NCBI GenBank assembly: GCA_963556255.1
Contig: OY744606.1
Location: 72,540,908-72,604,907, forward strand
Length of the DNA stretch: 64,000 nt
Direction: 5' to 3'
Origin: Allolobophora icterica
Lineage: Eukaryota; Annelida; Clitellata; Crassiclitellata; Lumbricidae
Part shown: positions 1 to 12,289 of the stretch, piece by piece
Position numbering within the stretch: the stretch's first letter is position 1
Layout of the letters: each line of letters starts with the position of its first letter
Made by a program: the position numbers and the translations under genes
The notes under the pieces: generated by a model
What the model was told of the DNA's origin: nothing
Database searches by the model: none
The model's input: the letters and a program-made list of their open reading frames with translations, nothing else

Positions 1-188
1 CTACAGTGGAATACGTTATTTGAATAAGCACCAATAATTTCACTTAACCTCCCCTATATATAAGCTATGTTTTAATTTAAGAAGATGAAAGAAACATAGG
101 CCCTAAGTGTAGAGATTCTTTAGTGCAAAATTGATGTCTTGTGGAGTATGGTTTAGATCAGCGGTTTCAAACTTTATTTTTATTGTAC

Positions 189-587
<399 letters not shown>

Positions 588-734
588 ATAAGTTTACAAA
601 TTTTTTGAAGCTAGTGAAATTATTGTTAGAAATTGACTCACATTTCTTTGTTGAGGAGTTGTAATTTAAAACTTACGCTGCGATTACGGTTAACATCTTA
701 TTTTACGACATATATCTGCAAGCAGTTCACTTAC

Positions 735-2965
735 GAGTTCAGTGTAGTTAGGAACAGTCAAGTTGGCTGGCTGTAGTGGATCCAGACCGCCATCGTATCC
801 GGCTAAGACCTAACAGGAATGACCAGAATTACCATGGTCTTTTTCCAATAAAAATCCTTTATAAACACTTATTAAAGGGTACTGTAGGTTTATCCACTTA
901 AAGATTGACATGTTTACGATTAACAGAATTAGTATAGCCTACGTGGGCCTTAGTTAAATGCCGGCTAGAATGGTAGGTCAACTCCCTGAAAAAAGAAGAA
1001 TGCATGTTGGCAGAAGAAATATACTCTTTGATAACTTTTAGGAAAATGTGTGAAGGAGCAACTCGAGGCTCGGTAGTCATATTCTCCTGGCTCGGAGCAA
1101 AAAAGCATTCATTTTAACCTAGACAACACTAATTTATAGCCTACTGCAAATTTTTCACCAAATGCCTCCACTCCATTTTAGATGAAAGTGATCATTAATG
1201 ATAAAGCGAGCACTCAGGTACAATTTGAAGCTTATGCATTGATCAACATCCTGCTTAGAAAGAAAACTGCTGTTTTAAAAAAAAACTAGCCAAGAACATT
1301 ATTGTATTGTCTCACATTGGCCATTAATGTTTTGTCTCATATTAGCCTTTGTTGTATTGTCTCATTTTAAATTTTTAACCATTGTTTATACACACGAATT
1401 TATGTAAATCTCTACTCATTTAATCTATGCCATATCTCCATTTCCTTACTGTTCTGGCGTCATTTTCACAATAGGCTGTGGTTTTACTTTCGTCATTTAA
1501 TAATGATATACACGAGCGTACTTAACTGCAGGACTGAAGATAGCGAACTGATATGCCTAACGAAATGATATACTAAAGTGACTAATATAATCTTATAGCA
1601 GCTAGTCGCTGCCTGCCATACCTCCAAAAGCAGAGCGCAGTCCTTGACTGTCTTTGCCATTGGTCCCACAGTGTCCATGCTACTTTCCATAGGTATAACC
1701 CCTGCGTATGACACCAGACCATTGGTTGGCTTCAGTCCAACGATACCACACCAACTGGCAGGCATACGAATCGATCCTCCCGTGTCAGATCCAATTCCCA
1801 GATCAACGTCTCCGATAGCAATCTGTTACATGTCAACTTAAATAAATGCGTACTTTGTCATATTGCAATCTGTTACATGTCATAAGTTATATACACTGTA
1901 CTTTGTCGTATTGAAAATGGACGACACGTTTAAAGTCTGAGGAAACAACCTGGTAGTTGAGAGCAGATATCTGGGATTTGAGGCAGTCATGTTTTAAGTC
2001 TTGCTTGGAGAAAGTTTTTAATTTTCTTGGTAAATAAATTAAAGTTTATCAAACGTGAAACGCAACGTCGATTGCAGTATAATTATATAATTATGAATGT
2101 TCCTAAAAAATAACCGAATGATACGCAACTGTTCCAGATATCATTAATGTCTCTGCAGAATGTCTCCGCAGATTTTTATTCTCTTGGGATAATACTTCCC
2201 TTGTGGACAAAATCACTAAGCGATAATATGTGTCTGAAGAAAACTAATAACGTGCTGTAATCAGTGCTCGAAGTGGGACGGTATGAAACGGTATGCCATA
2301 CCGGCACCTCTCCTGGCCGGCTGAAAGCATACCGGAACTTCTCCAGGCGAAAGATCCACACCGGTATGGCCCAAAGACATATCTGTATCGGTGAAGGCGA
2401 GGGAAGGGGAATGGTTCTTATATCCATACCGGCACCTATTGTTTCCCACTTCGAGCCGCCTGTAATATCTGTTTTCTGGAGGGATTGCACGGACCCCACG
2501 ATAAACATTGTATTGTATTGTATCTAGAAATTTATAAAGCGCCTCTCGTAGAACAGCTATTCAGATGCGCTTTCAGCACAGAAGCCCCAGAAGCCTCGGG
2601 AAAACAGAAATGCCTTTAGGGAACGCGAGACCGATGAGGAAAAGCCAGTCATTAGTTTGGCCCTGAGCAGAGGGGGAAGGTCATTCCAGATCGTGGGACC
2701 CACTACAGCAAACGCCCGGTGCTGGGCCAAGGCAGTTTTAGCCCTGGGAACAAAAAGATCAAACCGATTTACAGAGCGCAATGAGCGAGAAGAAGATGCA
2801 GGTATCGGTTTTCGCAGATAGTTCGAGAGATATTTCGGGGCAGTAGGCTGTTGAGATTTAGAGACAAGGAAGAGGATCTTATATCGGATGCGCGCAGAAA
2901 TAGGCAGCCAGTGAAGGACATCAAGCATGTAAGTAGAGATTTGGGCAAACCGGGGGAGTCGAGCG

Positions 2966-2996
<31 letters not shown>

Positions 2997-5900
2997 CATG
3001 GATTAACGAGATTCCCACTGTCCCTATCTACAATCTACTATATGGACTGCATATGAGCATCTATCTACTCTGATTTCTGGGTGTATTTACTAAAGAATAT
3101 ACAAAAAGATAGCTTACGAGAACAGCGTTTCCACTGCTTGATCCACCAGCAGACCTTTCTTTGTCGTAAGGATTGAGGACAGGATTTGGCACAGAGGTAA
3201 AACTGCTTCCGCTGAAACACAGGTTCTCGCAGACAGCTTTTCCCTTGATCACAGCTCCTGAAAACATGAAGAGAGTAACTGGACAACTGCAAAAGACAAC
3301 ACTTAATTTCTAATGTCTCTGTTTAACAAATACATTCACGTAAAGTTTCTTAAATGCTATGTCCAAAGTGAAGACATACTTCTGCGAATATCAAACATAA
3401 ACCTATCGCAATGATAAGCTGCGCAAGTAAGTGATTAGAAGTAAAAACGAAGCCGTTGTAGTATATTGGTGCAAAAAGAAACACGTCAATTTAAAGAAAT
3501 TAGAAATATTGCATGTTACAAAACTTTAAGGCGCTTTATAAGCTAATAGAGGCAGGATATAAAAAGAAGGATAAAGTTTGGCGATTCGCTTCATTCAAAA
3601 TTACTTGCTTACATCCGGCCAGATTGCTAAACACGTTTTATGCAGCAAGCTGGGTCAGGCGTATCAGAAAACTTGCGAGAATTGAACTTTCTCTACCTTA
3701 GCGACGTCAGTTGACAAGATTAGCGCGACTTAAGAGAGCCACACCCTGCCAGGGTGGAGTCTATAGTTGATTCTGCGAAGTTGCCACATAGGGTTCGCCA
3801 AGAGAGGCGGTCAAACTCATACTCGAGTTAAGATGGACATTTACACTAATGAAACCCACGTTACAATTCCACATAGACTGACCAATTGGAATCTCTCTTG
3901 TACCCATGCACTTGCCACTTAGTAACAATTTAGCTTATTAAACGTTGTAAATAGAGATAGGCTAGTTAGACAGGAAGAGAAAGTCAGGCCTGCCAAATAG
4001 TATCAGGCAGAGATGGCTAGTAGCCTGTCTAAAAGACACTGTCGTCCGCTTAAGTAGTCTAGAAGATAAGTTCAATTTAAGATGATGTTCTCGTTCGAGA
4101 AAATAACTCAAGTAGGCCTACTTTCATAGGCGTAGACTCTGGGGGGCAGCCGGGGCACGTGCCCCTCCCTCACCCGAATGATTGAGATGGACTGTACACT
4201 CAATGCAACAACTGTGTAATGAATAACCAAATCCAACCTCAATATTTTGGACAAGTTTACACGCCAGTGCCTACTTTCGTAGGAAATCTGGAAATATATG
4301 CACGTTAAAGAGACTTTCGTGAAGAGAATGAAAATGAAACACAAATTGCAAAAATTAAAGCCCGTAGAGACATAAAAAGACAAAGCACACGCGGTAATCT
4401 TAGACCATTTGCTATTTATTACCATGGTTAGCTCACCTTCATCGAGAACACGACTAACGACTGTTGCATGGTAAGCGGATACGCAGCCCATCAGGAAATG
4501 TGATCCATCTAACATGGGAACTCCCGCCATTGCTATGATGTCCTTCACCGCAACCGTCTTTCCAGACAACTTTCCACCAGCTGCGCCACGAGTGTTGGTC
4601 ACGCGTGCCCTGACATTTTTAATCAAAGTATATTGAAAGTTCATGTTTATTGTAAATAATGGCTTTTAGTTTTTATCGTCTACTTGTTCTGATTTCAAGT
4701 ATTTCTGGTCTTACTGTTTTGTTATTATTGTGCGACCTCATTTCTTTGTCAGGTTGACCTTTTTCGTCCATAGGCTGCTTCTGTGTCCTCTCGGAGTCTC
4801 TTCTTGGCTTTTGATCAGACTTAGTCTGGCAACTGGCATGGACAACAATCTTGCTAAGTAGCAACCATCGACTGATTCCTTCAGTATATTGAGCGCCTCT
4901 GGATAGTTTCCTTGAAGAGGCGCTATATGTTTATTGATTGATAAAAGTAGTGGCGCTATAGAAATTCTCAGATTAGTTTGTGACTATTGGTAGTGTAAAT
5001 TCTATAGCCTTGTTTTGTTGTCTCGTTGTACTGATTGACTGTAGTTAATGGAGAAGACCAAGTGGTCGATCCACAACGACTTGGACTAGAATCGTAAGAA
5101 GGATCACCCGAATCTAAATTATGGTCTTCATAGAGCATGGGGATAGACTCTGCAGGACAGAATAGGACGATGTCGTACCGTGGACAAGGCTAGGCTCAGC
5201 CGAGTTCACTACTAGAGAGACAGCTTACGGATTGCTCGTGTTTTTGGTTCTTTTATCTTGTCTTATTTGCATATACAGTACTGTTTTCATGTTTCTTATC
5301 TTCTTGATGTTCTTTGCCAATATGTATTCAACATAACGTACCGTACGTAACATTAGCCATTAGGTAACGTTTTTCAATCTTGAACTAAATTCCGAGTAAT
5401 TCAACTAGAAAGTAGGCTATACACGGAACGCGTATACCGTAATGTAGGCTACTTATACTTACCATGCATTGTAAGTGTTGTCTTCCTGCCTTGGCCTGTA
5501 TCCAGGCAAACTGGGATATTTGGTAGGCAATCCAGGCTCTGGAAGCTCTTCCAAGCGATCGTATATTGCCAACGTCTTAGTCATGTAATCTGTCCAGCAA
5601 CAACATCATTTTCACGCTGTTGAAACATTTCAGGAACATTACAAAAACTTTTGTAGGGTAATTGCTTGTTCATTAACGCTTTCACAACGTTACAAAAACG
5701 TTTGCAAATTGGATAATATATATAGCATCCTAATGCTAAAGAGGTTCCTACTGACGCACTGCTGTGCTCATCTGGTACAAAACACTGTTGACCTACATGC
5801 AGACAAGTCGTCTACAGTATATAGCATAAAGTGAAATTTTGTTGAAGCGTTTTAGGAACGTTACGGAAACTGTCGTAGCCTAACCGACTGCTCACGCACG

Positions 5901-8442
5901 TTTCCGGAACGTTACCGAAACTCTTCGTATTGGTGCTTAAATAAATCATCTTTGCGTTAAAGAGCCTTGTATTTAGGCGTCACTGTTTTAAGCTGGCAGA
6001 CCTTCCATAGCGCCTTTAGATGCATCTCAAAGGTGCTGCATCCGCTATAGATCCTAAACGATTAGGCCTATAGTCACTATCCTCGTGCAGCAACTAATGG
6101 AAAAGAAACTCAATTTCTTTTGACATATTTGCCTGATGGATGTTCTCAAACAAGTTGCATAATTCATGGTTCCCTTTAAGTCGTTGCACACAACCTTTTC
6201 TGGTTGCACATAAAAATTTTAAGTAGGTTTTAAATGCGCTATAAAAGTTTTCAATATTTTTTCGTAAGTAAGTAATAAGTAAGTGTATCCTGTAATAATC
6301 CAACTGCTAACCGCACTTCGGTTTACACTTGTAAATCACGTCCAGGTTAAAGTAATGTGGCCTAAATTCCAGTGCAAATCATCCTGATTATGAAAGATTT
6401 GCGATCCAGACTGTCCACTGCTTAACAGTGATATTTTACTTCTAAAAATAATTCCTAATTCAGTTCTAATTCAGTTCTGGGCTCTTGAATTTTACTTCTA
6501 ATTCTAATTTTACTTCACAAATAATTTTACTTCTCATTCCTATTTTAGCTCTCAAATAATTTTACTTCTTATTTTAGTTTTCCAAATAATTATTAATTTC
6601 CGTGCTGTAAAAGTAGGCCTACCTATGCAACGCTTGCAGAAAGAAGCACACCAAATCTGTCTCGAGAAAGAAAAAACTGTTTGAAGTAAAACAAGGGGTG
6701 AAGCATTAGTCTAACAATGCTGGTAATTTGAATTTTGAGTCGTGTGGTTTTCATTAATACGAAACGAAGAATTATCTAGTATCAGCGAAACCATATCCAA
6801 AACGCTGTGCAGTCGCTGATGGAATTCATTAGAGTCAGTCGGCAAGATGTAATGCTCTTAGGCTATGCCAGCGTGTTACCATTCATCTATCCCCTTCCAA
6901 GACTTATATTGCTTGTATTTCTCCAGCTAGTGCTGTTCCACAAATTCCATCATTTTCCCCGTTTATTACTTGGCATGTAGATCTGCCTGCACATGACATT
7001 GTAATTTCGTCGAAATGATAAACCCAAAATTGGGCTATCTCGCTTCCTTCCGGTCAACGTTCTCGATAAACTCCTAATTTTACAATTTAAATATCAAACC
7101 CGAAATAAAATGGCGTATGAAACTGGGGTCGTTGGGGACAATTATTAGACAACGAAGACCAAAGATAATAGAAGTTTTCCAATGGATTTTGTTTGGAGCT
7201 CGTGAAATTTTACCGATACCGAGTAAAATGATTTTACTTCTGAAAATAATTCCTAATTTCGTTCATAATTTTAGTTCGGCAAATAATTCCTAATTCAATT
7301 CCTAATTTCGTTCTTTCTGCTGAAATAATTCATACTTTTACTTCCAGTTTTCGTTAACGAAATCATTTATTTTTACTTCTAATTTTAGTTTTCGTTAACG
7401 AAAATATCATTGCTGCGTAAGAAAGGGTAATAGCCCTAGCGCATGGAACACATGTGTAGGACACGTAAGGACGGCAACTTTGGTCTTTCCAAAAACCGGC
7501 CTGAGCTTCACTGCCACGTGTACTTAGTCTTTTCACTCCACGTACTTACTTCTTTTTTACTGTTGTATGGAAAACACGTTTGCTTACAGTTCTCATTGTA
7601 TCATATAATTATGTTCTTTAAAGAAGGCTTAAATAGGGGCCTACTTCGTGAAATATTTGCTCACAAGTTATGTTATGTCATCGCAGAAATTGTTGCTCAC
7701 AAGCTAAAGTATTTGCGCACGCCAAGTCAGTCCTTAGAGGGAAGACTGGTTGCATTTCTAATGATGGATGGCGATACAGGCATAGGCGTAATTTTTTTTG
7801 GGGGGGGGTGCGAGGGGTACCCGTACCCCCACTTTTTGAACTGGGGGTACCGTACTCCTACTTTTTGAACAATGCCATTATGCCAATCAATATTTTATTA
7901 TTGTGCCTTCCCAGAGATCGCAGTCTCAGCCTTGCTTCGTGCGTGTAAGAAATTGGTACCCCCCACTTTTTAGACCAAAGTTTCGCCTCTGGATACAGGT
8001 ATTAGATGTAGACCAAACAGAAAATGGCTGGACGATATCAGAATGAATACGAAACTGAGTGGGAAAAATTAACTGACCTTACTGGCATAGGAAATGAGCC
8101 AATTGAGAAGCATAGTGGCGATTCGTGCCCTATAGACCGATGTGCGATTAGTCCCATGGACTAATGAAGAAAACTTAATAAGTCCCATACGAAACCAGAA
8201 CAGCCTGTATATCAGACTTATTTACAATTAGAAGATAAATTTAATACCTTAATTTTTAATCGCAGATTTCCTTCGAGGCCTCGCTTGTAAGGAATACGAA
8301 TTCGTTCATTTCAGTTTTGGTACCATCTTGTCTTACCTTTCATCTGTACCATGTCATCGTTGCTGATATTAAAGTGATGCCTTGCTGCCAGCGACTGCAG
8401 CTCATCCAAGGTCGGTGGAGGTACAGCCGGTGAACGATACAT
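735..8442 (-). CDS. Amidase-signature hydrolase, copy A (5' part, exons 1-6)
   Basis: Exons read on the minus strand: 8442-8337, 5589-5463, 4609-4437, 3257-3118, 1822-1622 and 809-735, all with GT donors and AG acceptors and consistent phases. The product begins [20 protein letters not shown] and has no evident signal peptide. By family knowledge AS enzymes hydrolyse amide bonds with a Ser-cisSer-Lys triad. Here Lys100 lies in VAVKD (exon 3), Ser175 in AGGSSSGN (exon 4) and Ser199 in SDTGGSIR (exon 5). The gaps of 75 and 24 residues equal those of rat FAAH (142/217/241). The sequence most resembles soluble bacterial-type amidases ([28 protein letters not shown]). The start is the first ATG of exon 1, and the B copy conserves it. 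Exons 7-11 should lie left of the window. Introns carry A-only insertions (2262-2458, 2513-3043, 6426-7412, 7781-7991). The substrate is unknown. Confidence 0.92.
2262..2458. mobile_element. hAT-like MITE (CAGTGCTCGAA ends)
   Basis: Terminal inverted repeats read CAGTGCTCGAAGTGGGA on the left and TCCCACTTCGAGC on the right, flanked by gctgtaat and cctgtaat, an imperfect 8-bp target duplication. The B copy near 36377 has the empty site. The interior repeats CATACCGG/CCGGTATG motifs. Related copies are at 18489-18941 and 28717-28893. Confidence 0.85.
2513..3043 (-). mobile_element. L2/CR1-like LINE 3' fragment
   Basis: Minus strand 2928-2557 encodes the C-terminal tail of a CR1/L2-type reverse transcriptase, with the typical [30 protein letters not shown] and [15 protein letters not shown] blocks. 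It ends in the shared 3' tail GAGGCGCTTTATAAAT followed by a short ATACA tandem repeat. The B copy lacks it, so it inserted after the duplication. It is strongly 5'-truncated. Confidence 0.85.
4870..4945 (+). mobile_element. Solo LINE/SINE 3' tail in copy A intron 2
   Basis: Contains only the tail stem-loop: arm AGCGCCTCT at 4892-4900 and arm AGAGGCGCT at 4916-4924, then a short TGAT repeat. The B counterpart is at 38140-38252, with a longer TGAT array, so the insertion predates the duplication. A second tail, TGGCGCTATAGAAATT, follows directly. Confidence 0.75.
6426..7412. mobile_element. hAT-like element (CARTGATATTTT ends)
   Basis: Ends read CAGTGATATTTTACTT and, inverted, CAATGATATTTTCGTT, flanked by ctgcttaa and ctgcgtaa (7 of 8 bp). 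The B copy near 41470 lacks it. Both ends repeat TTTTACTTCTAATT-like and AATAATTCCTAATT words and GTTAACGAAA palindromes. No transposase domain was recognised. Confidence 0.75.
7781..7991. mobile_element. hAT-like MITE with perfect 8-bp target duplication
   Basis: Flanked on both sides by gatacagg; the B copy has the uninterrupted site near 43923. Ends are CATAGGCGTAA and, inverted, CAGAGGCGAAAC. The interior is rich in G/C runs and the words GGTACCCC and CCCACTTTTT. Confidence 0.85.
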
Positions 8443-8867
8443 TTTGACTCAAATGGAGTTTTGAGAAAGAAACTGGTTATAAAGTCTATCAACCAAACAA
8501 ACAAAATAACATTTTTTGCGTATTTATGCAGTTTTGACACCGAAAGTTATATTTAATACAGAGACCATATCGTCTTATGTACAAAATATTGTCAGTAGTA
8601 TGCTAAGTTTTTTATGTTGCAATGAGGTCACAAAATTCAAACCAATTCACGTTAAAGTAGGCCTACCAATATAGACCTACCACTTCGTAGAAAAGCAATA
8701 GGCCTATGAGTTTTAGTCTTTGCAGTATATTTGTAGAAATTACAAGCGATTTTCTAACGACTTCAAACTGTCGAATTTACTCACTGTGAGTGAACGCTTG
8801 CGCCGGAAAGTCAGAATAATGTTTAAGCAGGCGTTTGTGTAGTAGGCTAATTTTCCACGATCGTTTT

Positions 8868-8960
8868 GTTAATTTGTTTGTGATTGGCTGTGGGCATCCC
8901 GTGCTAAGTTGGAATTTCGACTTAACACCGGATACCCACAATCAATCACAAACAAGTCAA
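8868..8960. other. Conserved imperfect hairpin upstream of copy A exon 1
   Basis: Two arms of about 43 bp (8872-8914 and 8915-8957) are inverted complements with roughly seven differences, several of which would be G-U pairs in RNA. The core words are TTGTTTGTGATTG and CAATCACAAACAA. It lies about 430 bp upstream of the exon 1 ATG and is kept at 44784-44875 in copy B. It may be a regulatory or RNA structure, or a tiny palindromic MITE. Confidence 0.7.
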
Positions 8961-9264
8961 CATTGAGTGGTTTACTTGTATGTTGATCGTATGAAAATGA
9001 TTACTTTTAGGCATCTGTCTGGCACACATGCAATGCAACGCGGCGAGGAGGGTGTATTATAGGGTGGGGCAAATACCGGTTGCCTCAACCAGACAACGAT
9101 AAATAGAAGCTCCCTCATCTACTGGTTAATGAAATAATTAATTTTCATATTTTGTATCATGTCTAGGGGTCGCAACTTTGAAAAATGTGTGACGTCATAT
9201 AGTTCATTAGAAATAAATAACAAATGCATTAATCTTATTACAATAGGGTCATAGAAACTCATTA

Positions 9265-12200
9265 ATGTCGACTATAATATATTACACAATCACTTTAATA
9301 CACAAATTACACACTACACAGTACACTACTATATTGTACAGAGAACGGAGAGATCAACAGAGACTGAAAATTGCGGAGCATGGTCTTACAGTTGGAACAT
9401 GGAACGTGAGGACACTGTGGGCAACAGGGCAGTTGGAGCTGCTGAGGAACGAAATGGGAGCATATCAATATGACATCCTGGGATTATCAGAAATGAGGTG
9501 GACTGGGATCGGAGAGCTGAACAATGGAGAAGTGATTTGGTCAGGGGAGGAACACGACCACCAAAGAGGTGTAGGGTTTATACTGAACTCAAGGGCAAGG
9601 GCAGCATTACTAGGGTACAGGCCAGTTAACTCCAGGATAATTGTGGCTAGATTTAATGGACAACCTTTGAACATATCAGTTATTCAGATATATGCACCAA
9701 CCGCAGACAGCACAGAGGAAGACATTGAAGAGTTTTATGAGAACCTGGACAATACCCTGAAAGATTTACCAAGAAAAGACATCAAGATTATTTCTGGAGA
9801 TTGGAATGCAAAGATTGGAAGTGATAACACAGGATGGGAACACATAATGTTTAAATATGGGTACGGAACAAGAAACGAGAGAGGGGAGAGACTACTGGAT
9901 TTTGCAGCTAAGCATGAAATGATGATTTGCAACACCAAGTTCAAACAAAAAGACTGCAGGAAATATACTTGGACATCACCGGATGGGAAACATACGAATA
10001 TGATAGACTTAGTATTGATTGATAGAAGATGGCAAACATCAGTAAAGCTGTGTAGAACATTTCGAGGAGCTGACATATCCTCTGACCACAACTTGGTGCT
10101 TTGCAATTTGAAGTTGAAGCTGAGGCGCATACCAAGCAAGCAATACGAAAAGAAAAGAAACATCCAAGTGCTTGAAAATGTGGAGATAAGGGCCCAGTAC
10201 GAAGCTGAAATAACACAGAGAATCAACGAGGCAGAAATTGGACCGCTCGATATGGACAGGAAGGTGGACATACTCAGTGAAATCATAAAGCAGGCAGTTG
10301 AAGTAACTATACCTTTAGCAGAACAGCCAAAGAAGAAGTGGATAAGTGAACAAACACTAGAATTAGCAAAAGAAAAAAGGAAGATGAGACTTAGGACTAA
10401 GGAATCTGAACAGGCAACACTAGAGTATAAAAAACTATGCAATGCAGTAAGGTCATCAGCAAGGAAGGACAAGCAGAAGTGGCTGGACAAACAGTGTAGT
10501 GACATCGAACAATACGCAGGAGAATATAGAACAAGGGAAGTGTTCAAGCTGGTAAAAAATATAAATAGGAAATGGCAACCAAAACAGACGGCAATCAGAG
10601 ACAAGTGCGGAAACACCTTGATGGATAAAGAAAAGATAAAGGAGAGATGGACAGAATACTGCAGCGAGCTATATAGTGAGATGGAACAAACGAACAAAGA
10701 GTTCCTGGAAGAACTGCTAGATATAACACCACCCAAGGGAGATGATGAAAATGATGACATCCTATATGAAGAGGTGGAGTGGGCAGTGAACCGCTTGAAG
10801 AACAACAAAAGCCCTGGAACAGATGGAATAACAGGAGAAATGATAAGAGCAGGAGGGAAGGATATGATAAAAGAAATTCACGGCATATGCAAACAAGTGT
10901 GGCAAGAAGGAAAAGTACCGGAGGAATGGACAAAGTCCATACTTGTAACAATACCTAAGAAAGGCGACTTAACGCTATGTAAGAATTATAGGACCATTGC
11001 ACTGATAAATCATATGGGAAAAGTGCTCGTGATAATTCTGTTAAACCGTCTTAAGGCAAAAACTGAAGAATATATGTCAGATGAGCAAGCAGGGTTCAGA
11101 AAAGACAGAAGTACAGTACACCAAATTTTGATGCTAAGACTGATTGCAGAAAAAGCCAAGCGGAAAAATAGACTTGTCTACAATTGTTTTGTGGACTTTC
11201 AAAAGGCATTTGATTCCATCAAGCACGATGCTACATGGGCAATAATGAAATCATATGGAGTCGGGAATAGATTGATTGGGATTCTTCAGAACATCGGAGA
11301 GAGTTCAAAGGCTGCAGTGAAAGTGGGTCGGGAAATAGGAGGATGGTTTGTGACTACAATAGGAACAAGGCAAGGAGATCCAGTGTCACCTAATACATTT
11401 ATAACTTACTTGGAGAGAGTCATGGATACGATCCAAGATAATGGAACCGGAATCTCGGTACAAGGGGAAAAGATCAACAACTTACGATTTGCAGACGATA
11501 TTGACTTGTTAGAGAACAGCTGTGAGACATTGCAAGAAAATGTTTGTGGGTTGCACATTTCTGCCAAACGTGCTGGATTAACCATAAATGTGGGGAAAAC
11601 AAAAACAATGGTATTTGGTAAAGAGACAATAGAAAAGGAAATAAGAGTGCAAGAGGAGGTGATTGAAAATGTAACGGAATTTGTATATTTAGGCAGTTTG
11701 CTAACATGGAATAATGATTGCACAAGGGACATAAAGGCAAGAATAGCAAAGGCAAAGGGAGTCATGGCAGGACTAAACACCATATGGAAAACCAAACAAA
11801 TTAGTTACAAGACCAAATTAAATATCTTAAAAACATGTGTGTTTAGCACAGCTCTTTATGCCTGTGAATCATGGACAATTAAAAAGACGGACCAGGATAA
11901 AATATTGGCATTTGAAATGTACTGCTATAGAAGGATACTACACCTAAATTGGACAATGAAGGTGACAAATTTGGAGGTTCGAAGAAGACTGAATATAAAG
12001 AAAGATTTAATGCAAACAATAATGAAGAGAAAACTAAGTCTATTTGGGCATATATGTAGAATGGATGACAACAGAAAAATAAAAACCGTGATGATGGGAA
12101 TTATGGATGGAAATGGGCGGAGGGGCAGACCAAACAGAGAGTGGACAGACGACATCGAAGATTGGTGTAAGCAAGATCTGCACAGCTTAAGAATACTAGC

Positions 12201-12276
12201 ACAAGACCGGGGACTATGGAAAAAACTGATAGATCATGCATTGGACACCTACGGGCCTTCGGCCCACGGATCCTGA
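9265..12276 (+). CDS. RTE-clade LINE polyprotein: AP endonuclease and reverse transcriptase
   Basis: An uninterrupted frame of 1003 codons. The N-terminal part is an apurinic-like endonuclease: TVGTWNVRTL (about residue 44), GLSEMRWTG, QIYAPT, SGDWNAKIG, DLVLIDRRW and SSDHNLV. The reverse transcriptase follows: NNKSPGTDGITGEM, a fingers/palm block ending in FQKAFDSIKHD (about 640), TRQGDPVSP and catalytic FADD (about 742). The C-terminus has the RTE-type LFGHICRMDDNRK and GRPNREWTDDI blocks. A GATGATGATGAAT tail follows the stop, as expected for RTE. The protein would nick target DNA and prime reverse transcription of its own RNA. The first ATG is used here, but the true start may be a few dozen codons downstream, since the first 30 residues look non-coding. 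The intact frame suggests recent activity. Confidence 0.93.
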   Translation: MSTIIYYTITLIHKLHTTQYTTILYRERRDQQRLKIAEHGLTVGTWNVRTLWATGQLELLRNEMGAYQYDILGLSEMRWTGIGELNNGEVIWSGEEHDHQRGVGFILNSRARAALLGYRPVNSRIIVARFNGQPLNISVIQIYAPTADSTEEDIEEFYENLDNTLKDLPRKDIKIISGDWNAKIGSDNTGWEHIMFKYGYGTRNERGERLLDFAAKHEMMICNTKFKQKDCRKYTWTSPDGKHTNMIDLVLIDRRWQTSVKLCRTFRGADISSDHNLVLCNLKLKLRRIPSKQYEKKRNIQVLENVEIRAQYEAEITQRINEAEIGPLDMDRKVDILSEIIKQAVEVTIPLAEQPKKKWISEQTLELAKEKRKMRLRTKESEQATLEYKKLCNAVRSSARKDKQKWLDKQCSDIEQYAGEYRTREVFKLVKNINRKWQPKQTAIRDKCGNTLMDKEKIKERWTEYCSELYSEMEQTNKEFLEELLDITPPKGDDENDDILYEEVEWAVNRLKNNKSPGTDGITGEMIRAGGKDMIKEIHGICKQVWQEGKVPEEWTKSILVTIPKKGDLTLCKNYRTIALINHMGKVLVIILLNRLKAKTEEYMSDEQAGFRKDRSTVHQILMLRLIAEKAKRKNRLVYNCFVDFQKAFDSIKHDATWAIMKSYGVGNRLIGILQNIGESSKAAVKVGREIGGWFVTTIGTRQGDPVSPNTFITYLERVMDTIQDNGTGISVQGEKINNLRFADDIDLLENSCETLQENVCGLHISAKRAGLTINVGKTKTMVFGKETIEKEIRVQEEVIENVTEFVYLGSLLTWNNDCTRDIKARIAKAKGVMAGLNTIWKTKQISYKTKLNILKTCVFSTALYACESWTIKKTDQDKILAFEMYCYRRILHLNWTMKVTNLEVRRRLNIKKDLMQTIMKRKLSLFGHICRMDDNRKIKTVMMGIMDGNGRRGRPNREWTDDIEDWCKQDLHSLRILAQDRGLWKKLIDHALDTYGPSAHGS

Positions 12277-12289
12277 TGATGATGAATGA

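Noticed and set aside
1644..1841. Plus-strand frame over amidase exon 5 (and 34786-35106)
   Set aside because: Antisense shadow of exon 5, which is well supported on the minus strand.
9735..10808. 357-codon minus-strand frame within the RTE
   Set aside because: Shadow of the plus-strand RTE frame; no domain and A/T-driven composition. The other minus frames there are rejected for the same reason.
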